Positions 1 through 6,963 of a stretch of DNA of 14,210 nucleotides are shown here, piece by piece. The position numbers and the translations under genes are program-made. Numbering within the stretch: the stretch's first letter is position 1; each line of letters opens with the position of its first letter. The stretch is from Zancudomyces culisetae (lineage: Eukaryota > Kickxellomycota > Harpellomycetes > Harpellales > Legeriomycetaceae): positions 1 through 14,210 of the forward strand of contig LSSK01000409.1 in assembly GCA_001969505.1 (NCBI GenBank), written 5' to 3'. A model generated the notes under the pieces. That model saw only the letters and a list, made by a program, of their open reading frames with translations. It had not been told where the DNA came from and searched no databases.

Positions 1-1568
1 CACTGTTTAACAAATAGCAAAATAATTGATAACCGTCAATGTCCAGAAATATAAAGCATAAATTCAGAGCATTAGTTTGGGTAAAATAAAACTGCTTGTT
101 GTCGGCATGTAGCAACACAAACTTGCTAATCCGACTGGGGCGACAGTATATTCATCATAAAGTATCGGTTTGCTTTTATTTCTATAATCCTTATTTCATA
201 ATACTTTTGATTTCTTACCTTTAAATAGAGCCAAAGACTCCTGTTTACACACCACTTGGTACTTTCTTATAATACAGTTAATTAAACACAAGAATGAGAT
301 TGAGACAAAAAAATTTATTATTTATCCTTTTTTTTGAGAATAATTTGGAGAAAAATATTTCATCAACTCCAGCAGAAATCATTGAAAAAAATTTTCAATT
401 CCGAACCCCTCCCCCTAAATTAGCCATTTGGCTAAAACAAGAGTATTCGCTGGAAAAAAAAACAAATTGAAATAAACCCAATCAACTGGGTTGTGGTTTG
501 GATAGTCACAAATGAAGCCAATACCAGAAGGAACAGGTGAAGCAATTAAATATGCATCCAGTAAGCAAGCAAACTGGAATATCAAAGCAATATTACTGCT
601 GATATATTGAAGATGCAAGCTGTAATCACTGAGTGTTCATATGCCCAGAGCCTCGATCATATCATATCATAAGGAGGGTATTTATTATTTTTGATTTATC
701 TTAATCAGTAGATGTAAATTAATACAGTGTGTATAAACTGTAGTGAAAAGTATAAAAATTTCGCTACTTAGAACTGTATTTCTACGGAGGAGTTTACATA
801 TGAATTATATTTACATTATAGTAATAATGTCTAACTTTCAACCTCATCTAGATGGAGTGGTTAATTATGTAAACGTAATATACTGTGGCTACCCAAAAGT
901 GTGGATAAAAAACCAGCAACAAGCGAGTGCCACTCGGTTTGTTTGGATGGCGATTGATAGATATTTTTCAAGCTGTGTTGGCGCAACTTAACGAGCGGAG
1001 CAGCCGATCCCCACCATTTCCCTTTTTTAGTATTCAAAAATGAAACAATGCACTGACCTTAACCTTTTCCACCGCAACAGGTAGATGTGTTTCATGTTGT
1101 TTGATGGCCTTTTTAATTTTGATCAAAAACAGATTGGCGGATTTTTATGTATTTTCAGGGTGGAACAAAACGGATCGGAATGAATGTTAGTTTAATCTGC
1201 TTTGCAATGTGGTGGAACACGCTAATAAATTTAAAAAATTATTATCCCCGATATTGATGCTGTGGATTGGTGGAAGAATGTATAAGCCAGGATGGTGTTA
1301 CCAGAAAAAAAAAAGACAAATCCAGGTATTTTTATCATCTGTCTCTTATTAACGCAATTAATGAGTAAAAAAAAGTATATCTTTACCAGCAAAAATATGC
1401 AATAAGATTAATTGCTTAAAGCATTATGAAAAGTTCTATTTTTGAGCGTTCATAAGGAGGAAAACAATAATTGTAATAATAGGACGTTGGTTAAAGGGAG
1501 CAAAATCTAATTCGAGTCGGGTTGATTATTAACAACCGATCTGTTGCTTGTATGGAGAGATGAACAAT

Positions 1569-1603
1569 GAAGGAAGGAAGGAAGGAGGAGGAGGAAGAGG
1601 AGG
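1569..1603 (+). repeat. GGAA/GGA polypurine microsatellite
   Basis: A 35-base pure purine tract starts as GAAG/GGAA tetranucleotide units and changes to GGA triplets. It lies about 470 bases upstream of the dehydrogenase start codon. Such tracts are slippage-prone and can exclude nucleosomes, but no function is shown by the sequence. Confidence 0.7.
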
Positions 1604-1973
1604 CTTAAGTTTTTGAAATGACTAATTTGGCTTTTTGCTTGAGAAAAAAAACAGCCTTCTATTGATTAATAATCAACGTGTTTGGTATTATGTTATGATT
1701 TCGGAATTTGCCGAAAGTAAAAGTAGAGGAGGGATGGAAGTGTAAAACGATCCCAAAAATAGAGCATTACCTAAAATTACAGAAGCCGAATAATAAAAAA
1801 AATTTTTTTCTACATGCTGTGAGAATGTTTAATGGCTATGCGAAAAAAAGGCATTTATGGATGTTTGGTAGCACGTAACAGGCAGAATACCTGCTTTTAC
1901 GCCGAGGAACCTCCTCTTGTTAGTGCTTTTATTGCATCATTAATAAATAAATAGACCAAATTTGCTTATTATT

Positions 1974-2048
1974 TGCTAACTGGAACAAATAAATAGTGAT
2001 GTGTTCGCAACAAACTTGCAAAATAAATTTTCGGCTATTTCTTTTCAG
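1974..2048 (+). other. possible 3' end of a 5'-UTR intron (branch site and acceptor)
   Basis: TGCTAAC at 1974-1980 resembles a fungal branch-point sequence. It is followed 68 bases later by a pyrimidine-rich acceptor ending in TTTTCAG at 2042-2048, 23 bases before the dehydrogenase ATG. The sequence shows only the 3' half of an intron. No good donor (GTATGT, GTAAGT or GTGAGT) was found upstream, the best being a weak GTGAGA near 1819. Splicing here would remove the upstream ATG at 1999. The frame is open from 2048 into the gene, so an N-terminal coding exon further upstream cannot be excluded. Confidence 0.3.
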
Positions 2049-2070
2049 TTCAAGAAAATATACACTATAA
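1999..2070 (+). promoter_or_regulatory. 23-codon upstream ORF abutting the dehydrogenase start
   Basis: An ATG at 1999 opens a 23-codon frame that ends with TAA at 2068-2070, leaving a single base before the ATG at 2072. It is in a different frame from the dehydrogenase. If the transcript includes it, ribosomes would finish the short peptide right at the main start codon, a layout that usually lowers translation and allows coupled reinitiation. It conflicts with the splice-acceptor reading of the same region, since splicing at 2048 would delete its start. Without the transcript start the uORF is only a candidate. Confidence 0.35.
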
Positions 2071-2071
2071 A

Positions 2072-3253
2072 ATGGCTAGCTTAACCGTAAAGGGAACAAG
2101 AGATCTCCTGAGGGCGGTATCATACAGAGGTGTGTATACTAATGGAGTGTTTTCTTTTCCACAAACACAGCAGCTTCGTGGAAATACAGCACGCCGCAGC
2201 GAGAAGAGGTACTTTTCCAATAGCAGAACAGTCAATTCGGCTGATTTAGATATAACAAACAATGAAAAGCCAAAAGTTCTGGTGACAGGCTGTTTGGGAC
2301 AGCTCGGCATGGCTCTTATTAAAAAAATGAGAGAGAAATATGGTGTAGAGAATGTAATAGGTTCAGACATCAAGGTTCCCACGGATGAGGTTTTAAGCGA
2401 TGGACCATTTGTTCCATTGAATGTGCTGGACAAGGAGGCAATTGAAAATGAAATAGTAAGAAACAAGGTAGATGTTGTTGTACATTTATCTGCAATATTG
2501 TCAGCTTTGGGAGAAAAGAAGCCAGACATTGCACTGCGTGTAAACGTCAGTGGATTTCAAAACGTTCTAGAGTTGGCAAGAAAATACAATCTGAAGCTCT
2601 TTTGCCCAAGCACAATGGGTGCATTTGGTCCAAGCACACCAAGAGTCAACACACCAGATCTTACCGTGATGAGACCAACAACAATATACGGAATAACAAA
2701 GGTGCATATGGAGCTCATGGGGGAATATTACAATGAGAAGTATGGACTTGATTTTAGAAGTTTAAGGTATCCAGGAATAATTAGTGCTGATTCGGCACCG
2801 GGAGGAGGAACAACTGACTACGCAGTAGATATATTTCATTCTGCTCTAAAGTCAAATTCCTTTGTCTCTTTCTTAAACAAGGACACATCCCTTCCAATGA
2901 TGTATTTGGACGATTGTATTGATGGAACAATGCAGTTTATCGAAGCACCAAACAAAAGTCTAAAACAAAGGGTTTACAATATACATGCACTAACATTTAG
3001 TCCGCAGGAGTTGGCTGAAGGAATCCAAGAGCAGTGGTCCAAAGATTTCAAAATCCATTACAATCCAGATTATAGACAGGCAATTGCCGACACATGGCCG
3101 ATTAGCTTGGATGACTCAATTGCACGAAGGGATTGGAAATTTGACCCAAAGATAAACACTGTAGCCTCCCTCGTAAAGATAATGTTTGAAAAGCTTCAAG
3201 CACAGCGAATTGCTTCCCTCGATGAACCTCACCGAGTTTATGGAAGTCAATAG
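2072..3253 (+). CDS. TDH: L-threonine 3-dehydrogenase, NAD-dependent, mitochondrial
   Basis: This enzyme oxidises L-threonine to 2-amino-3-oxobutyrate with NAD+; a separate CoA ligase, not in this window, then makes glycine and acetyl-CoA. The 393-residue protein is a short-chain/extended epimerase-type dehydrogenase, not the zinc alcohol-dehydrogenase type of bacteria. The Rossmann nucleotide loop is GCLGQLG at 73-79 and D99 ends the second strand. The catalytic pair is Y206 and K210 in YGITK, with S180/T181 before them. The stretch from RYPG through APGGGTTDYAV at 232-252 is diagnostic for this family, as is LPMMYLDDC at 274-282. The first 45 residues are rich in Arg, Ser and Thr with few acids, and RRSEKRYFSN at 41-50 looks like a mitochondrial processing site. 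Length fits the animal enzyme (about 370) plus a longer presequence. The ATG has A at -3. No intron is present in the coding part. Family identity is very secure; mitochondrial location is inferred. Confidence 0.95.
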   Translation: MASLTVKGTRDLLRAVSYRGVYTNGVFSFPQTQQLRGNTARRSEKRYFSNSRTVNSADLDITNNEKPKVLVTGCLGQLGMALIKKMREKYGVENVIGSDIKVPTDEVLSDGPFVPLNVLDKEAIENEIVRNKVDVVVHLSAILSALGEKKPDIALRVNVSGFQNVLELARKYNLKLFCPSTMGAFGPSTPRVNTPDLTVMRPTTIYGITKVHMELMGEYYNEKYGLDFRSLRYPGIISADSAPGGGTTDYAVDIFHSALKSNSFVSFLNKDTSLPMMYLDDCIDGTMQFIEAPNKSLKQRVYNIHALTFSPQELAEGIQEQWSKDFKIHYNPDYRQAIADTWPISLDDSIARRDWKFDPKINTVASLVKIMFEKLQAQRIASLDEPHRVYGSQ

Positions 3254-3271
3254 TGTTGGAGTATTTGCCTG

Positions 3272-3345
3272 TTTTTTTTTTACTTTTACTTTTGCTTTTG
3301 CCTTATTTTTTTCATAGCATTATTTTTTTACCATACAACAAAAAC
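3272..3345 (+). terminator. probable 3' processing region of the dehydrogenase gene
   Basis: About 18 bases after the TAG stop there is a run of ten T, then repeated ACTTTT/GCTTTT units and further T runs. The AT-rich stretch that follows includes TACATAAGTA near 3349. No AATAAA is present close by. T-rich and TA-rich elements of this kind are typical of fungal 3' ends; the exact cleavage site cannot be placed. Confidence 0.3.
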
Positions 3346-4450
3346 ATGTACATAAGTAAAACGACTTGTTCAACTTTTGCCATAACAGTATAAACTAATG
3401 GTATGTTCAACCACTAGATGACGTATAAGCGTGAAAAGTTCAATGGTGGAGGTGGTAACTTCCTACATGATATTTTTAGTAGCTGACACGCCAATTGCTT
3501 TAGTGAGTTGGTTTGCCTTTTGTTGCATTTCTACATTTGGGGATATACAAGTTCCAAGGCCTAATCAGTCATTTAATATTTTTGTGAAAGTAATGGGCCT
3601 TTTTTGTTTTTTTTTTAGCCAAATCTAACATACAGTTATTAATAACGCCGATATGTTATTTGCCAAAAAATGATACATTCCAACCAATAATGATTTATAT
3701 TAATTCTACTCGAAATTAAAACACGAAATTCGAATAACCAAGAAACCAGTAATATCTTTAGTTGAGAATGCAATAAATTACCCATGAAAAAAAAAGAGAT
3801 AAAAAGTGAAACGACATAAAAATCTGAGTACTGGAAAAAATTTTGGTAAAGGAAACCTATTTCTGTAAATGAATATTGCACGGCTTTCGGGTCTGTTTTA
3901 TTTACTTTACTTTTTTTTTTATAGAAATAAATAGAATTCACAAATAATAGGAGTATTCAAGAAGGCTAGATTCAAGGAATTCACAACAGATAGATGGATA
4001 GAATAAAAGGCTGAAATAAAGGTAGGTAGGTCCAACTAGACTAAGGATACGGTGTGGTCGAGGATTATTTTAGGCAAGATTTGGTTTATTAATCCCATAA
4101 ATCCCAGCAAACATTTTTAAGAGATTTGAAAAAAAAGAGAGAAAAAAGGAGATAGAGCATTTATTGCAATTTGTACCTTGTATACCTAAAACTACATGTG
4201 CCATACCATTCGTGCTCATCAGAGGCTTGTTATTTTTTTTATTAACTAAAGCAAAAGATGAAGCTAGCCAATGCAGATTCATAAAAGAAACAACTCTCTA
4301 GGCAGAAACCAACCGAATACCCCTCCCACCCTGAAACGAAATTGTACATATATGCCATCACCTCCTTCCCCTTCAGATCTGTGCCACGACTATCAGGATT
4401 TTATTTTTGTTTGTAGAGCCGGGGATACCTTTGCCTTTTCTCTCTCCCTT

Positions 4451-4470
4451 CTATCTATTATCTATCTATT
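4451..4470 (+). repeat. CTAT microsatellite
   Basis: Interrupted copies of CTAT/TATC fill 20 bases and run straight into ten T. This is a simple repeat in non-coding DNA with no function suggested. Confidence 0.6.
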
Positions 4471-4586
4471 TTTTTTTTGATAAGCCGAGTCAGAAGGGCA
4501 TCACTCACAGGCTATTTGAGGACGACTAATTTTTGATCAGAAGGAAAAGTCACTTACTTTGGGTATCTTTAAAGCATTTCGGCGAA

Positions 4587-4612
4587 ATTCTTCTGAAGGA
4601 TTCAAGAAGAAT
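4587..4612. repeat. short imperfect inverted repeat (hairpin)
   Basis: ATTCTTCT at 4587-4594 pairs exactly with AGAAGAAT at 4605-4612. Three more pairs (GAA with TTC) lie inside, with one bulged A and a GGA loop. The inner part contains TTCAAGAA, the tail-to-tail core of a heat-shock element, but correctly spaced third and fourth units are missing. It lies in the middle of the non-coding region with no adjacent gene start, so a regulatory role is weakly supported. Confidence 0.4.
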
Positions 4613-5301
4613 ATTGGAGGAAACTTGATGGGTCGTTTGCTCGCTAAATAGTATACTCGGAGGTTAGCTTCACATGTCCATGAATGCTGTGTTTGTGGAT
4701 GAAAATACGGCACTGTGCTCAGGAACAATAAATGTATGATGATAATATTGAAACCGCAAAGTTTGTAAACGGAAAACTCGGCAAGGACCTTAGGGGAAAC
4801 CGAAGAGTAAAAATGTGGAACTGGTGTACTCTTATTTGTTCAACTATGGACTTTCTGATATAGAGAGGAGAAAATATATCTTTTTCTCTCGGCTAGGTTT
4901 AGATTAGCAAAGCTTTACAATATTGATTATATTTTTTTCATGGGAGCAAGAGACTAGATTCTTTTTTGTTGGCAGTGATATAGTAGTATAGTATAAAGTT
5001 TTTTTTTTGGAGCGGAATGGAGCCTGAATATGGATAGAAAAGAGTCTTGGTTGAGAAGGAAGAGAGAGGGAGGTCATTCGGTCAATGCTAGAGAATTGGA
5101 TACTAGATATTTTTATTTGGTATTTTGGTCAATATTAAATAGTTCATGTTACTTAGTGTATTATATGTTTTATTTTTTGAATTTGTAGAGAAAATGAGTT
5201 TAGGATCGACTTTTTTTTTGTAAAAAAGAGAGGTGTTGTGTGTAATATAAATGTATTATAGGTTAACGTAGCAGGTGAGAGGGTATGGTGTAGAGAAATA
5301 T

Positions 5302-5331
5302 GGGTTGATGGTGGGGAGGGATGGTAAGGGG
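5302..5331 (+). other. candidate G-quadruplex in a C-free stretch
   Basis: Four G runs (5302-5304, 5313-5316, 5318-5320, 5328-5331) are separated by loops of 8, 1 and 7 bases, with a fifth run of five G at 5344-5348. The 60 bases 5281-5340 contain no C on the + strand. The loops are longer than the classical limit of seven, so folding is possible rather than likely. Confidence 0.4.
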
Positions 5332-5712
5332 TTTGTAAGATGTGGGGGAGGAAAGGTTTGAATAGTATTGGCAATACTTGTTTTTTTTAGGTATTGAGTT
5401 GGCTAGTGGGTATAAGATTTAGGCGGATGATATGTAGGTTTTGTATATGAGGGGATTTGGACTGAGGTGGGTGTTGATTTTGGGATTTGCGTGAGCGTAA
5501 TTTATCATTTTACTTTATTGTATAAAATATTTCGTAGTTGGTAATAAAATATATGCAAATATAATAAAATTTAAAGCAATTGATTTATTTTGATATGATT
5601 TATGGGCGTTGATGTATTAAAAGTGTAATATATATAAGAAAATTCGGAGTAGAAGTGAGATATAGTCGAGTATAAGTTGGGATTTTTGGCAATTAAAATT
5701 TGAATTTACGGG

Positions 5713-5740
5713 GGTGAATGGTGAATGGTGAATGGTGAAT
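5713..5740 (+). repeat. four perfect copies of the 7-bp tandem repeat GGTGAAT
   Basis: Units lie at 5713-5719, 5720-5726, 5727-5733 and 5734-5740, about 320 bases upstream of the kinase start codon. The array is short and perfect, so it is probably recent slippage. Repeated sites in a promoter could bind a factor several times, but no known site is recognised. Confidence 0.75.
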
Positions 5741-5959
5741 GGGATAAAGAGGGATGAAGATATTAATAAGGAGAAAATTGACAATGAAAAAATAGATTAA
5801 ACGGCAAACAGGGATAAAGGAACGGGAAACACAATTGAGGGAGATGAAAATATAAAGGGAAGATATTCTCATAAGGATTATTGATCAGGATTGAAAATAC
5901 AGCTTTGGAAGTTTAGTAAAGGAATTATCAAGAGTAAGAAAAGTGACAAAAAAAAAGAG

Positions 5960-5967
5960 TATAAATA
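5960..5967 (+). promoter_or_regulatory. TATA box of the kinase gene
   Basis: TATAAATA lies 91 bases upstream of the ATG at 6059. The intervening leader is purine-rich, contains A runs at about 6010-6028 and has no ATG, as is usual for fungal leaders. The transcript probably starts somewhere between about 5990 and 6055. A second TATATA at about 6049-6054 is too close to the start codon to serve. Confidence 0.5.
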
Positions 5968-6058
5968 CAAGGAAAAGACGAAGGAGTTCTAAAAGAGAAA
6001 AACAGTAGGAAAAAAAAGAAAAAAAAAAGACAACACAAGCGAAAGTTTTATATACTCA

Positions 6059-6928
6059 ATGGAGGCGCAGAAAGAGGGGCAATTTCGAATGACAATAAAG
6101 ACGATATCAAAGGTAAAGCCAGGGGAAACAAGGTTTGATTTAATGGGAGATGCGGAAAAAAACAAGAAGCAGCAGCAGCAGGAAGAGGGAGAGGGAGAGG
6201 GAGAGGGAGAGGAGCGGGAAAGAAGGGCGAGGGCGAGGGCAAAATCAAGATCTCGATCAGGATCCCGACAGCGAAAAAGGGAGTATGAGGAGAGAGATAA
6301 TGGCGAAAAGGAGTTGGGAAGTAAAGTCAGGGAGCCAAAAGCGGGAAAGGAGGGAGGGCTGACGATTCGGGGTATTTCTGGTGGAGCTGGGTCTAAACCG
6401 AGAGAAGGTTCACCAATGGAGGAGGGAGAAGATGAATATGGGGCGGTATATGGACGGGAATATAGATGGGAACGAAGAGAGAGGAGGTATGAAGAGTATT
6501 ATAGTAGAAGGAGTAGAGAAAGTCATGAAATACGGAGAGAGTATGAAGACCGATACATTGAAAGCAAGAGTGGAAGAGAAAATGAAAAAGAGAATGAAAA
6601 AGGAAAGGAAAAGGAAAAAGAAAAAGGAGAAGTAGAGAAAGAAAGAGAGAAAGAAAGAGAGAAAGAAAGGCAAAGAGTGATAGAAATGGAAAAAGAAAGG
6701 GAAAGAGAAAGGGAAAGAGAAAGGGAAAGGGAAAGAGATAGGATTAGAGATAGGGAGAGCAAAAAATATTACGCTACAGATGAAGATAGAGTGAAAGAGG
6801 GGTATAGAGATAGATATCATGATGAGAGAGGAGTGGGATATGATAGGGATCGGAGTTCAAGGAAATATGATTATGAGCTTTCTGAGAGTTCTTCGTATAG
6901 ATATGGTTCAAGAGAGGTGCACTATGAT

Positions 6929-6963
<35 letters not shown>

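Larger units (their letters stand above)
1..2071. other. AT-rich intergenic region upstream of the threonine dehydrogenase gene
   Basis: No convincing gene is visible in about 2 kb. The longest open frames (for example 743-991 on + and 415-618 on -) are under 85 codons. The first begins at GTG, and neither gives a recognisable protein. A-box/B-box searching by eye found no tRNA-like pair. The stretch holds many A and T runs, a polypurine tract at 1569-1603, and the sequence CATAAGGAGG twice (near 668 and 1453), which may be chance. The last several hundred bases must contain the dehydrogenase promoter, but I see no clear TATA box at a sensible distance from the start codon. The left end may include the 3' flank of a gene outside the window. 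Confidence 0.6.
3254..6058. other. 2.8 kb intergenic region between dehydrogenase and kinase genes
   Basis: No supportable gene is present. Open frames are below about 75 codons on either strand and give no recognisable product. The left part (3254-3400) is a T-rich 3' flank of the dehydrogenase gene. The middle holds a CTAT microsatellite at 4451-4470, a GGTAGGTAGG patch near 4021 and a short hairpin at 4587-4612. From roughly 5000 onward the + strand becomes poor in C and rich in G and A, with a C-free stretch around 5281-5340 and a four-copy 7-bp tandem repeat at 5713-5740. The right end is the kinase promoter and A-rich leader. I searched by eye for tRNA boxes and spliced exons and saw none. 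Confidence 0.55.

Noticed and set aside
743-991. 82-codon + frame upstream of the dehydrogenase
   Set aside because: It starts at GTG, resembles no known protein and has no promoter or codon-bias support.
1505-1530. tRNA-like B box (ATTCGAGTC)
   Set aside because: It lacks the full GGTTCGANNCC consensus, and no A box or cloverleaf could be found around it.
3431-3628. 65-codon + frame after the dehydrogenase
   Set aside because: It also begins at GTG and its hydrophobic content reflects the T-rich flank.
4070-4480. overlapping divergent small frames (4070-4282 minus, 4271-4480 plus)
   Set aside because: Both are low-complexity at one end, share their start region and show no recognisable domain.
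6410-6820. 136-codon minus-strand frame rich in Phe and Ser that looks membrane-like
   Set aside because: The hydrophobicity comes from reading the complement of a Lys/Glu/Arg repeat; no conserved motif is present.
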